DNA of 64,000 nt from the NCBI RefSeq assembly GCF_001457435.1, contig NZ_LN881717.1, forward strand, positions 1,187,339 to 1,251,338. The letters run 5' to 3'. Below the pieces are notes generated by a model, which had not been told where the DNA came from, made no database searches, and saw only the letters and a list, made by a program, of their open reading frames with translations. Shown piece by piece: positions 35,522 through 44,571 of the stretch. This DNA comes from Actinobaculum massiliense (GTDB lineage: Bacteria; Actinomycetota; Actinomycetes; Actinomycetales; Actinomycetaceae). The position numbers and the translations under genes were made by a program. The first letter of the stretch is position 1; each line of letters opens with the position of its first letter.

Positions 35522-36468
35522 CGACTCAAGTAGATACCGTAAAGCTTTCCGAGGCGAAGTCCGACGGCGTCGTTGATCGCCTACGCCAGCGACGTAGGCA
35601 ACGCCGGCTAGCGAACGAAGCCGCTCGCGGCACCTCCCGCACTCTGCGCGGCTGGGCGTTAGTTCGCCGCTATATTGTGCTGACGATCATCCTCATTATT
35701 TTGGTGGGGCCAATCCTTCTGCCGCTTTTCTCCGCTTTCAAGACACCCGGCGAACCCGTTTTCGGCGCCCAGTCCTCCATCATTCCCCAGGAATGGTCAC
35801 TCGAATCCTTCCGCAGGTTGTTTGAGCGCACCGATATCCTCGGGTCGATTCTCAATTCGGCCATCGTCGTGGCGCTGTGCACGGCGTCGAACCTCGTTTT
35901 GTCCACCATGGGCGGCTATATGCTCTCTCGCCGCGGATGGAATGGCCGCACAATCTGCTACTTCATCGTGTTGTGCGCAATGATGTTCCCGTTCGAATCG
36001 ATCATGCTTTCGCTGTTCTCCATGATGGTGGGCTTCGGTCTGTACGATTCGCTCCTCGGCGTGTGGTTGCCGACGATTCTCTACCCGTTCCAGCTCCTCT
36101 TCATGCGCGCTGCGTTCCTCGCCATTCCGGATGAGATTGAAGACGCGGCGCTTATTGACGGGGCGGGCGAGTTCCGCAGATTCATCTCGGTGATGCTCCC
36201 GCAGGTGAAGGGTTCGCTCACGGTGGTTGGTCTTATTACCTTCATCACCGTATGGTCGGATTTCCTCCTCCCGTTGCTCATCTTGCCGAGCCCGGACCAT
36301 CAGACCCTGATGCTCACCCTCAACGCCATCCAGAATTCACCCCAAGGAACGAGTTATCAGCTGGTTCTTGCGGGTGCTGTTATTGCACTTCTGCCGCCCG
36401 TCCTCCTCTTCATGTTCACCCAGAGGTACTTCTTCCGGGGAATTGAAGCGGGCGGTCTGAAGTTCTAG
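35518..36468 (+). CDS. Sugar ABC importer permease, MalG/UgpE type
   Basis: A 316-residue partner permease. The EAA loop IEDAALIDGAGEFRRFISVMLPQ and about six helices are present; the N-terminal 40 residues are Arg-rich and cytoplasmic. Translation is coupled to the upstream permease. Confidence 0.93.
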   Translation: MTTQVDTVKLSEAKSDGVVDRLRQRRRQRRLANEAARGTSRTLRGWALVRRYIVLTIILIILVGPILLPLFSAFKTPGEPVFGAQSSIIPQEWSLESFRRLFERTDILGSILNSAIVVALCTASNLVLSTMGGYMLSRRGWNGRTICYFIVLCAMMFPFESIMLSLFSMMVGFGLYDSLLGVWLPTILYPFQLLFMRAAFLAIPDEIEDAALIDGAGEFRRFISVMLPQVKGSLTVVGLITFITVWSDFLLPLLILPSPDHQTLMLTLNAIQNSPQGTSYQLVLAGAVIALLPPVLLFMFTQRYFFRGIEAGGLKF

Positions 36469-36586
36469 GAGCCAGGCATGATTCGCGCGTGCGGGCACCG
36501 TGAAACCTAGCGGCAGAGCGTGACCCCGCGAGGTGAACCGGTGCGTGTTGAGTCCGCATTGCGTGGACGTATTGAGCCTGGCGCTG

Positions 36587-36620
36587 GCGGCGGCGTCGTC
36601 GTAAAAGATGACGCCGCCGC
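36587..36620 (+). terminator. Terminator-like hairpin before the fucosidase gene
   Basis: GCGGCGGCGTC (36587-36597) pairs with GACGCCGCCGC (36610-36620) over a 12-base loop, followed by ATTCTTT. It may terminate or attenuate the importer operon ahead of the fucosidase. Confidence 0.65.
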
Positions 36621-36680
36621 ATTCTTTACCTACAACCCACGTGAGAAGAAGAACTTCCGGGAAACAAACAAGGAAATATT

Positions 36681-38051
36681 ATGAGCGAAGAGTTCGATTT
36701 CACTCCGGATAAGCTCGAGGCGGCGGGCGCCCTTACCCCCGCGCCCGATCCGGGGTACCAGTGGCCTGCGGATCCGCGTACCGCCAAGGCGCTGGAGCAT
36801 TGGCGAGACCTCAAGGTGGGGGTGATTATCCACTGGGGAATTTACGCCTATATTGGGCAGGCGGGTTCGTGGTCGCTGCATCGCGATTACCTCGGTGATT
36901 TCACGGAACCTCCCGCGCAGTGGGAGGGCGACGACGCCGCCTACCACACCTGGTACTGTGATCAGGCTAGAAACTTCACGGGCGAAGAGTTCGATGCGAA
37001 GGAATGGGCCGAAGCGTGCGCGGAAGCGGGTATGAAATACCTGGTCTTCACCACCAAGCATCATGACGGCTTCGCCATGTACGACACCGATTTCTCTAAC
37101 TTCAAATCGACCTCGGAAGAATCCGGTCTCGGCCGTGATATTTTCCGGGAAGTTGTCGATGCCTTTCGCGGGGAAGGCATCGAAATAGGTGCCTACTTCT
37201 CGAAGGCCGACTGGAATCACCCCGGCTACTGGGACCGCTCGCGAACCCTCACCGATCGCTTCCATAACTACCCGATCGAGGAGCACCCCGCGAAGTGGCA
37301 GAGCTTCATCACCTACACCAAGAACCAGATCCACGAGATACTGAGCCGTTACGGAGACATTAACGTGCTCTGGCTCGATGCCGGGTGGGTGCGCGATCCG
37401 GAAGAACCAATCGACATGGATACGATTGCCGACCACGCCCGCGAACTTCAGCCAGATATTTTGGTGGTCGATCGCGAGGTGCACGGACGCAACGAAAACT
37501 ACCGCACTCCCGAGCAAGAATTGCCCGATGAACTGCTCGAATATCCGTGGGAATCGTGTATAACCATGACGAAATCCTGGTGCTCCATGGAACGTGATGA
37601 TCCGGTGAAGCCCATGCGGGAAATCATTCATAACCTCGTCGCCATTGTGGCGCGCGGCGGTAATTATCTCATTGGGATCGGTCCCGATAAAACCGGCCAC
37701 ATGTCGGTGCACATTCGCGAGGGCCTTCAGCAACTCGGGCAGTGGCTGGAGATCAACGGTGAGGGAATATACGCAACGCGTCCCGCCGCTCCCGATATTT
37801 CCGCGAGTATTTCCGGCGAGCCGGGCTCGGAGTGGTTTGCTACCGAAAAAGATGGGCGGATTTATCTGTTTGGAGTTGGAGAGGGTGATTCGCCCGCTCT
37901 AAGTTCGGTGCGGATAGGCCGAAAGGTGCGAAGCGCACGGGTGCTTGGCGGTGAAGTTGCCGAGGTGGCCGCCGCGGATGATCATTCCGAGATTTCGTTC
38001 AGTTCCGACGGTTCGCGCTGGGCTGTCGGTTTGGAGCTCGTGGTCGACTAA
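36681..38051 (+). CDS. Alpha-L-fucosidase, glycoside hydrolase family 29
   Basis: A 456-residue enzyme without signal peptide. IIHWGIYAYIG, 'YLVFTTKHHDGFAMYDTD' and NVLWLDAGW (Asp nucleophile near residue 234) are GH29 hallmarks; the last 90 residues form the beta-sandwich. The acid/base residue varies in this family and was not placed. Being cytosolic, it would act on fucosylated oligosaccharides brought in by the importer just upstream. Fucose catabolic genes are not in the window, so fucose may be exported or used elsewhere. Confidence 0.9.
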   Translation: MSEEFDFTPDKLEAAGALTPAPDPGYQWPADPRTAKALEHWRDLKVGVIIHWGIYAYIGQAGSWSLHRDYLGDFTEPPAQWEGDDAAYHTWYCDQARNFTGEEFDAKEWAEACAEAGMKYLVFTTKHHDGFAMYDTDFSNFKSTSEESGLGRDIFREVVDAFRGEGIEIGAYFSKADWNHPGYWDRSRTLTDRFHNYPIEEHPAKWQSFITYTKNQIHEILSRYGDINVLWLDAGWVRDPEEPIDMDTIADHARELQPDILVVDREVHGRNENYRTPEQELPDELLEYPWESCITMTKSWCSMERDDPVKPMREIIHNLVAIVARGGNYLIGIGPDKTGHMSVHIREGLQQLGQWLEINGEGIYATRPAAPDISASISGEPGSEWFATEKDGRIYLFGVGEGDSPALSSVRIGRKVRSARVLGGEVAEVAAADDHSEISFSSDGSRWAVGLELVVD

Positions 38052-38133
38052 GCGGAATGGGGCTTTAGTGCTGGCGGGCGTGAAGCTGGCGGACTTATAA
38101 CCGGCCGGCGAAAAAGCATGCGGGCATAAAGCT

Positions 38134-38163
38134 GGCGGGCGTGGCGAATGTGCTACGCCCGCC
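38134..38163. terminator. Hairpin between convergent fucosidase and TauE-type genes
   Basis: GGCGGGCGTGGC (38134-38145) pairs with GCTACGCCCGCC (38152-38163), one mismatch. The 80 bases before it contain several copies of GCTGGCGGGCGTG-like sequence. Confidence 0.6.
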
Positions 38164-38171
38164 GCTCGCGT

Positions 38172-38924
38172 TCAGCCCAGCGCGGTCGTCACGCCGGTGT
38201 AGATAGAGATCGCCAGGAGCAAGGCCGCAAAAATAATCGTGAGTGTACGGGACGAAACACGGCTGGTTAGTGGCCCACCCACCAGGCCGCCGGCCATAGA
38301 GGCGAGGGCGAAAAGGAGAATGCCGCTCCAGTCCAAACTAATTCCCGCGGGGATTCTCGCTAGCAACCCGGTGGCGGACGTAATCGTCATGACCAAAAGC
38401 GAGGTGCCCGAGGCCTGGCGAATTGGGAGATTGAGGGTAAAGAGGAGCGCCGGAACAATCATGAATCCGCCTCCTACCCCAAAAAGTCCGGTGAGGATTC
38501 CGGTGCCAATGGCGCTCAGGACAACCTCCGACGCGCCGGACTGTTTCGCGGATTCTTCGCGAGGCGGTTGTAGAGCCTGCCAGAGCATCGCAATTCCTAC
38601 GACGGCGAGGAGAATCGCGAAGGAAAACATAAGCGCGCGTCCGTCGATGCGATAGCTAATGTGCGTGCCCAGAACGGTTCCTACGCAACTCACGACGCCG
38701 AAGATCGCCCCCGTTTTCCAATTCACCTCGTGGTGGCGGGCGCGGAAGATGAGGGAGACGAGGGCGGTGAGGCCGACGATGATAAGCGATCCGGTCGCGG
38801 CATCGTGGGCCGAGTATCCCAGCAGGAAGAAAAGAGCGGGAACGGAAAGGATGCCGCCGCCGGCTCCGAGCGCGCCCACCACAATTCCAATGACGCAACC
38901 AATAATGAGCGACTGCGCGATCAT
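38172..38924 (-). CDS. TauE/SafE-family membrane transporter
   Basis: A 250-residue membrane protein with seven or eight helices in two repeats, each with a Gly-rich motif (GALGAGGGILSVPALFFLLG and GLFGVGGGFMIVPALLFTL) typical of TauE/SafE/YfcA. Members export or import small organic anions, sulfonates or sulfite; the substrate here is unknown. ATG 38924 has GAAGGGAGAGG upstream. Confidence 0.88.
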   Translation of the reverse strand: MIAQSLIIGCVIGIVVGALGAGGGILSVPALFFLLGYSAHDAATGSLIIVGLTALVSLIFRARHHEVNWKTGAIFGVVSCVGTVLGTHISYRIDGRALMFSFAILLAVVGIAMLWQALQPPREESAKQSGASEVVLSAIGTGILTGLFGVGGGFMIVPALLFTLNLPIRQASGTSLLVMTITSATGLLARIPAGISLDWSGILLFALASMAGGLVGGPLTSRVSSRTLTIIFAALLLAISIYTGVTTALG

Positions 38925-39067
38925 GCCTCTCCCTTCGGTACCTCGGTGGCGGGGCACGGTTTGCCAGGCGTCCCAAAGCGAAGTAATAAAAGTCCTGCGA
39001 ATCCATCGTGGAGTCTAATGCAGGCGGCAAACGGCCGGGTCGGAGAGTAAAAGAATCCGCCTCGCTC

Positions 39068-39126
39068 TTGTAGATAAATGGTGTTACCCGTACCATAAAA
39101 CTGACCCGAATGTGGAACAGTGTTCC
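39068..39126 (+). promoter_or_regulatory. Promoter and palindromic operator of the secreted glycosidase
   Basis: TTGTAG (39068-39073) and TACCAT (39091-39096) have exact 17-base spacing. The perfect dyad GGAACA-G-TGTTCC (39114-39126) lies just downstream of the predicted start of transcription, where a repressor would block elongation. It is unlike the TGTC.GACA motif, so a different regulator is likely. Confidence 0.6.
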
Positions 39127-39209
39127 GCCGGGTAACGCTCAAATGATGAGAAGCGCTACCAATGACGGTCGCGCTATTGGTCTTGCCGAGCTACCAAGGG
39201 AGGTATCCA

Positions 39210-42200
39210 GTGGCAAGAATGAGGAAAATAGTAGGGGGTCTTACCGCGTCGGCCCTAGCTTTAGGGGGACTGGTGACCTCGGTGGTCGCGCCCGCGCGCG
39301 CTGACGACACCGCGCCATTCCACCCGCAGATGCTGTGGGCGACGTCGGAAGAGTTAGAAGGGGAGCCGGGGGACAATGGGCCAATCTCGGCTCTGGTCGA
39401 CGATGATTCGGGCAAACCTCTGAGCCAGGTCACGTACTGGCACACGAAATGGAAGGGTGGGGAAGATCCGTTCCCGCATGCGTTGACTTTCAAGAATCCC
39501 ACGCCGGAGGTTCCGATTTGCGGCGTGCAATTCACCGCTCGGCCGAGCTATGCCGATGTTTTAGGTAATAGCAATGCTCCGAGTAAGTATCAGCTTTTCA
39601 ATACCGAGGAAGATCCCGGAAACCCCGCAGAAGATGCGGATAGCATGCCGGCATGGCGGGAAAAGGTTGCCAGCGGCCAAGGTGCCGAGCTGTACGGTAA
39701 GCCGATTGCCAGTGGCGCGCTGAAGGCCACCAACGATCCGCAGACGATTTCGTTTGACGCCACGAACTCACCCGTTTTTACCCTCATCGGCTTGCAGGCA
39801 ATTGATGCCTCGAAGAAGCCGATGAGCGCATCAGATCTGCGGCTGGTTCCCTGCAAGCCCAAGCCCACCGAGCCACAAGAGGGCTCGGGCGCTAATTTGC
39901 TGGCAGATTTCCATCTCGATGTGCTTCCGTTTGGGGAACCTGGTAAGCCGGTGAGCTTCGATAGCACCACGCACACGTACGCGGCGACGGCCTACTACCA
40001 CGCGGATGAGATCTCCGCCCAGGTGAAGGTTCTGCCGGGTGCGAGTGCCACGATCAACGGGCGAAGCCCTGATCGCAATGGCCGCGTCGCGGGAATAACC
40101 CTTGACGAGGGTCTCAATGTGATTGAGGTTGAGGTCAAGCGTGGCGTTCAGAAGGCGACGTACGTAGCGAACGTAACCAAGGTTTCTAACGATTTCCGCG
40201 GAAACGTCCTCATCGGCGCCACCGCGAAGGCAAACGGTGCAAGTCCGGAACAGAATGCCGCGCTTACTGACGAGGACATGGCGACGTCGTGGACGGCGGA
40301 CCACATTGTTACCTCGAATGAGTGGAACGACCAGGTGACGGGCATTCAACTCAGCTTGGATAACCCGCGCTGGGTGCACCGAATTAGCGCCTGGGGCTGG
40401 CCGACCCTCAACGGCGGTGCCGGATGGCACGCCGGTAATTCCGTTTCTATCGCCGTCCAGTCCGACGACGGAGCTAACTGGACCACCATCGCCGAGCACG
40501 CCTCGTTGACGCGAGATGCTGGCGGCCTGTGGTATTGGGATTTCAACTGGTATCACAAGGCGAAGAACATCCGTATCTGGCTGAATAACAAGACGGACGA
40601 CCCGCAGGTGCCGAGCCAAATCGTCAATTCGGTGGACTTCAACGAGATCGAGGTGTGGGGCCTGGAGGCCGGCCAAGAGCCAAAAACTCCAGAGCCGAAT
40701 CCGCAGGGCGATCGCTTCACGGCATTCAACCCGGGCGAGTCCAAGTGGGGCGTCAACCGCGCGCAAGCTCTGGCGCTCCAGTACGGGATCGTCTTGCCCG
40801 CGTGGATTCCTTCGGAAGGATTCGCGCGCGGCGCGTTCAACGACGTCGAACAGCAACTCACCGGCGGAGCTTTCCCGATGTTCTACGACCAGCCGCTTTT
40901 CAACCGGACGGTAATGAACCAGCTCGGTGAGGGTACGCCGTGGGCGCTCGCGAAGGCACCCTTCGGCCAGAACGGTATGCGTGAAGCGGGTGAACCGCGC
41001 GACTTCATGACGGGAGATATGAAGGCGTATGCCAAGAACCTCATCGATATCCAGTTTGGCGATGAACGTAATTACTCGCCTGATGAGGTGAAGGGATTCA
41101 CTCAGTGGTTCAAGTGGGCGCGGGAGAATGTGCCCGGAGCGATCAACCACGCTAACTGGTTCGATGATCCGACCTGGAAGCGCCTCGATCGGCTCCAGCC
41201 GTTCGTGCAGGACGCGCAACCGGATCTGCTCAGCTGGGATACCTACTACTACGGAATGAACGGCGGTCCCAAGCCTAAGGATGTTGTGAACTCGCTTTAC
41301 GCTAACGGCACCTGGCAGGCACAGAGGCAAGCTGGATTGGCCGGAATTACCGGCGATGGCAAGCAGCCGATCCTCTACGGCCAGTACCTTGATTACAACT
41401 GGGATGCCAACGTTTCTGAGTCTCAGAAGGCGGTTGTTCCCGCGCTGGGATTGGCTTCTGGCCAGAAGTGGTTCGGCCTGTTCCGTATGGAGTACAACGG
41501 CTATGACCGCTCCTCGATCATCGACCAGGACGGCGCCCCGACTCGTTCCTTCTACGAGTTCACGAAGATTTTCCAAGATATTCGTGGAGTTGGTGAGTAC
41601 CTGGTTGCCCTCAATAATCAGTATGTCGCCCTGGTTCCCGGAAACTACTCGGACCGCGGCGTATCTCCCGACCTCTCGATCTATCACAAGATGGGTAACT
41701 TCGGCGTCGGCGATGAAGCTAAGGCGGCTAACGAAAAGGTTGGTCTGCGAAACGTTACCGTCGAAAACAAGGGAACCGTCAATAACGGCATGCCCGGCGA
41801 CGTGGTGATTGGTTACTTCGACACCCTGCCGGGATTGGAGAAGGCAAAGGCCGAGGAAATCTTTGGCAAGTTCGCGGAGGAGAACCCGCGCGGCTTCCTG
41901 GTAACAAACGCCCTGACCGGCGATACGAACTATCCGTCGTATCTGCTCAATCCGCGTACTGATAACGGTTCTTACCGCGAGACGGCGCAGAACGTCACCC
42001 TCGATGTGAAGCGTCCGTTCAAAAATGCCAAGCTCATGATGGTGGATCCGGAGACCTACGAGCCGGTTTCCATTGAGCCCGAGGGTGCCGGAGATGAGTT
42101 CTCCGTGACGCTTCCGAATATCGGAGGCGGCCAGTACCGCCTCGTTTACTGGGTACAGGAAGCGGAAGCGGCGCAACCCGACCCGGAGCCGACGGTTGAC

Positions 42201-43052
42201 CCGACGGTCGACCCGACGGTTGAGCCGACGGTCGACCCGACGGTCGACCCGACGGTTGACCCGACGGTTGACCCGACGACGAAGCCTGCGCCGGATCCCG
42301 AACCCGAGCCTGCCCCTGAACCGCAGCCTGACCCGGCACCCTCGGACGAGGCGAAGAGCTGGCCGGCATCTGATCCGAACGGTATTCACTACTCGGATAA
42401 CTGGGGCCAGGGCGCGGCGGATCGGGTATACAACTACGGCAATAGCGGCGATGAATTCCTCGTTGGTGACTGGGACGGAGATGGACGCGAAACGCCAATG
42501 GTGCGTCGCGGCAACCGCTTCCTCGGCACCAACGACGTCAAGGGTATGGCTCAGTTTGAGTTTGCCTACGGAAACGCAAATGATCAGGTTCTGGTAGGCG
42601 ACTGGGATGGCGACGGGAAAGACGCTATTGCCGTGGTTCGCGCAAACAAGGTTTACGTGAAGAACACCTTGCGCAGCGGTGTGGCCGATCGTGTTGTTGC
42701 TTATGGAAACGCCACCGATACGTTAGTTGCCGGCAACTTCGATGCTGATGCGGCTACCGAACTGGTTGCGGTACGCGGTAACTCCCTCTTTATCCAAACC
42801 GATTTGGGTGATTCGAAGGCGGCCAAGGTTATTGCCTACGGCCAGGCTGGCGACGAACTGCTCGTTGGTGACTGGGATGGAGACGGCGTTGATGGTGTCG
42901 CGGTCCACCGCGGAAACGGCTTCCTGCTCCGCAATGCGCTGAGCTCTGGCGTCGCCGAGCACACCTACACCTACGGAAACGCGGACGACGCGGCGCTGAT
43001 TGGTGACTGGAACGGCGATGGGGTTGATACTCCGGCCGTGGACAGGAGGTAA
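39210..43052 (+). CDS. Large secreted multidomain glycosidase
   Basis: A 1280-residue exported protein. Order: signal peptide (cleaved after APARA, about 30); N-terminal beta domain (to about 225); cadherin-like sandwich (about 240-325); discoidin/F5-8C-type carbohydrate-binding domain (about 330-485; TSWTADHIVTSNEWNDQVTG); a TIM-barrel-like catalytic region (about 495-800) with IDIQFGDERNYSPDEV, HANWFDDPTWKRLDRL and DLLSWDTYYYG; a beta domain; a PTVD linker (about 990-1050); and five FG-GAP-like repeats of VGDWDGDG (about 1085-1280). No LPXTG anchor. I cannot assign the catalytic part to a GH family. GTG 39210 after GGGAGG is preferred to upstream starts. It probably cuts host glycans outside the cell. 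Confidence 0.75.
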   Translation: MARMRKIVGGLTASALALGGLVTSVVAPARADDTAPFHPQMLWATSEELEGEPGDNGPISALVDDDSGKPLSQVTYWHTKWKGGEDPFPHALTFKNPTPEVPICGVQFTARPSYADVLGNSNAPSKYQLFNTEEDPGNPAEDADSMPAWREKVASGQGAELYGKPIASGALKATNDPQTISFDATNSPVFTLIGLQAIDASKKPMSASDLRLVPCKPKPTEPQEGSGANLLADFHLDVLPFGEPGKPVSFDSTTHTYAATAYYHADEISAQVKVLPGASATINGRSPDRNGRVAGITLDEGLNVIEVEVKRGVQKATYVANVTKVSNDFRGNVLIGATAKANGASPEQNAALTDEDMATSWTADHIVTSNEWNDQVTGIQLSLDNPRWVHRISAWGWPTLNGGAGWHAGNSVSIAVQSDDGANWTTIAEHASLTRDAGGLWYWDFNWYHKAKNIRIWLNNKTDDPQVPSQIVNSVDFNEIEVWGLEAGQEPKTPEPNPQGDRFTAFNPGESKWGVNRAQALALQYGIVLPAWIPSEGFARGAFNDVEQQLTGGAFPMFYDQPLFNRTVMNQLGEGTPWALAKAPFGQNGMREAGEPRDFMTGDMKAYAKNLIDIQFGDERNYSPDEVKGFTQWFKWARENVPGAINHANWFDDPTWKRLDRLQPFVQDAQPDLLSWDTYYYGMNGGPKPKDVVNSLYANGTWQAQRQAGLAGITGDGKQPILYGQYLDYNWDANVSESQKAVVPALGLASGQKWFGLFRMEYNGYDRSSIIDQDGAPTRSFYEFTKIFQDIRGVGEYLVALNNQYVALVPGNYSDRGVSPDLSIYHKMGNFGVGDEAKAANEKVGLRNVTVENKGTVNNGMPGDVVIGYFDTLPGLEKAKAEEIFGKFAEENPRGFLVTNALTGDTNYPSYLLNPRTDNGSYRETAQNVTLDVKRPFKNAKLMMVDPETYEPVSIEPEGAGDEFSVTLPNIGGGQYRLVYWVQEAEAAQPDPEPTVDPTVDPTVEPTVDPTVDPTVDPTVDPTTKPAPDPEPEPAPEPQPDPAPSDEAKSWPASDPNGIHYSDNWGQGAADRVYNYGNSGDEFLVGDWDGDGRETPMVRRGNRFLGTNDVKGMAQFEFAYGNANDQVLVGDWDGDGKDAIAVVRANKVYVKNTLRSGVADRVVAYGNATDTLVAGNFDADAATELVAVRGNSLFIQTDLGDSKAAKVIAYGQAGDELLVGDWDGDGVDGVAVHRGNGFLLRNALSSGVAEHTYTYGNADDAALIGDWNGDGVDTPAVDRR
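42189..42272 (+). repeat. 12-bp tandem repeat x7 encoding PTVD linker
   Basis: Seven 12-base units of CCGACGGTTGAC with T/C and C/G variation encode PTVD or PTVE; a partial eighth (CCGACGACGAAG) follows. A flexible spacer that may vary in length between strains. Confidence 0.95.
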
Positions 43053-43120
43053 TCCGCCGCTCCAATGAAATAAGCGAGTCAGATGAGGTAGCGCGAGCTA
43101 TCGATTCCGGCTCGGCAGAA

Positions 43121-43159
43121 AGGGGTGGGCCCGAGGCCGAGCCCGCTGGGCCCACCCCT
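43121..43159 (+). terminator. Terminator after the secreted glycosidase
   Basis: AGGGGTGGGCCC (43121-43132) and GGGCCCACCCCT (43148-43159) pair perfectly over a 15-base loop, followed by CAGAAAATTC. Confidence 0.75.
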
Positions 43160-43275
43160 CAGAAAATTCATCGCGGTAATGTTTTTAGGGCGCTTCGGCC
43201 TGATCGGTTTTGCTTTTATCGAGCCGTCTCCGAACTGCCCAAACGCCGACCGCGGAGTTCTAGAAAGGGATACGA

Positions 43276-44409
43276 GTGGCACGCCACCCTGATGCACAAG
43301 AATTGTTTCGGTCTGTTTTTAATGCCGAGCCGGATGGTGAGTGGTTCGCTCCGGGTCGGGTAAATCTGATTGGGGAGCATCTGGACTATAACGGCGGGAA
43401 GGTTCTGCCCTTCGCGCTTGGCCTTCACGTTCGCGTGGCGCTGCGGAAGCGTGACGATAACGGCGTGCGCCTCGTATCAACCCTTGGCCGCCAGGTCTGG
43501 GAATCCGATCTGGAAGAGATCCGGAGCGGGAAAATCTCTGGGTGGGTGGCGTATGTGGCTGGCGTGGCGTGGGCGCTGGGAAGCGATTTCGGGTTCGACG
43601 CCGCAGTGGACTCCAACGTTCCGCTTGGCGCCGGCCTTTCCTCATCGGCCGCGCTTAGTTGCGCCAGCGCTTTTGCGCTTACCGATCCCGCGGTGACGGG
43701 AAAGCCGCGGCCGGATCTGGAAACACTCGTGGAGGCTTGCATCCGAGCGGAAAACGACGTCGTCGGGGCGGCGACAGGCGGTATGGATCAGAGCGCTTCG
43801 ATTTGGTGCGAAGAGGACCACGCGCTCCTCATTGATTTTGGGGATGCGTCGCGGCGGCAAATTCCGCTCCCGCTGGCCGAAGCAGGCCTCGAGGTTCTCA
43901 TTATCGACACCCGCGCGCATCACTCCCTGGCAGACGGTCAGTACGAGACGCGGCGGCGCGGCTCGGAGAGGGCGGCGCGGCTTTTGGGACACGAATTCCT
44001 TGCGCAAGCCACGGCCGACGAAGTGCGGAACCTTCCCGATGAACTTCAGCCGCTGGCACGTCACGTTGTCTCGGAGGAGGCGAGGGTTGACGACGTCGTC
44101 GAACTGTGTGACGCGGGAGATTTTGAAAAAATCGGGCCGCTTTTGACGCAGTCGCACTATTCGCTACGCGACGACTACCGGGTTTCCTGTGCGGAGCTGG
44201 ACGTTGCCGTGGAGGCTGCGCTGGGCGGAGGCGCTCTGGGCGCGCGGATGACCGGCGGGGGATTTGGAGGTTCCGCTATTGCGCTGTGCCGCGCGGGGGA
44301 GCGCGGAAAGATTGAAGCGGCGGTCGACGCCGCATATCGCGAACACGGATTCGAAGCTCCGGAGTATTACCTCGGGCTTCCGGCACGCGGCGCGCACCGG
44401 GTGAGCTAG
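43276..44409 (+). CDS. galK: Galactokinase
   Basis: A 377-residue GHMP kinase. APGRVNLIGEHLDYNGGKVLP is the galactokinase signature, PLGAGLSSSAALSCA the ATP loop and GARMTGGGFGGSAIAL motif 3. It phosphorylates galactose freed by the beta-galactosidase. GTG 43276 after AGAAAGGGA. The UGP and galE genes follow in the same direction. Confidence 0.95.
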   Translation: MARHPDAQELFRSVFNAEPDGEWFAPGRVNLIGEHLDYNGGKVLPFALGLHVRVALRKRDDNGVRLVSTLGRQVWESDLEEIRSGKISGWVAYVAGVAWALGSDFGFDAAVDSNVPLGAGLSSSAALSCASAFALTDPAVTGKPRPDLETLVEACIRAENDVVGAATGGMDQSASIWCEEDHALLIDFGDASRRQIPLPLAEAGLEVLIIDTRAHHSLADGQYETRRRGSERAARLLGHEFLAQATADEVRNLPDELQPLARHVVSEEARVDDVVELCDAGDFEKIGPLLTQSHYSLRDDYRVSCAELDVAVEAALGGGALGARMTGGGFGGSAIALCRAGERGKIEAAVDAAYREHGFEAPEYYLGLPARGAHRVS

Positions 44410-44452
44410 CCGGCTGAGTTCGGAGGCTGAGCCGGCGGGATCGGCCGGCGGA

Positions 44453-44507
44453 CCGAAGAAGCCGGCCGGCCCCGAAAAAGCCGGCGAGCCGAAGAAGCCG
44501 GCCGGCC
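44453..44507 (+). repeat. GC-rich direct repeats between galK and UGP genes
   Basis: CCGAAGAAGCCGGCCGGCC occurs at 44453-44471 and 44489-44507, with a related CCGAAAAAGCCGGCGAG between. The GGCCGGC cores can pair with each other and with 44434-44450, so an RNA structure here could tune expression of the downstream genes. Confidence 0.75.
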
Positions 44508-44571
44508 TGGACAACAGAAGATTTAGAGACAAAGCGAAGGCGGCGCGTGGCGCGCCAATAAAGGAGAGAAC

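Noticed and set aside
39831-42389. Long minus-strand open frame opposite the secreted glycosidase (852 codons)
   Set aside because: The plus strand has a signal peptide, recognisable domains and a good ribosome site; the antisense frame is a by-product of GC-rich codon use and its Arg-rich translation matches nothing.
44410-44520. Small gene between galK and UGP
   Set aside because: The stretch is a GC-rich direct repeat of GCCGGCCGG type without a ribosome site or sensible frame.
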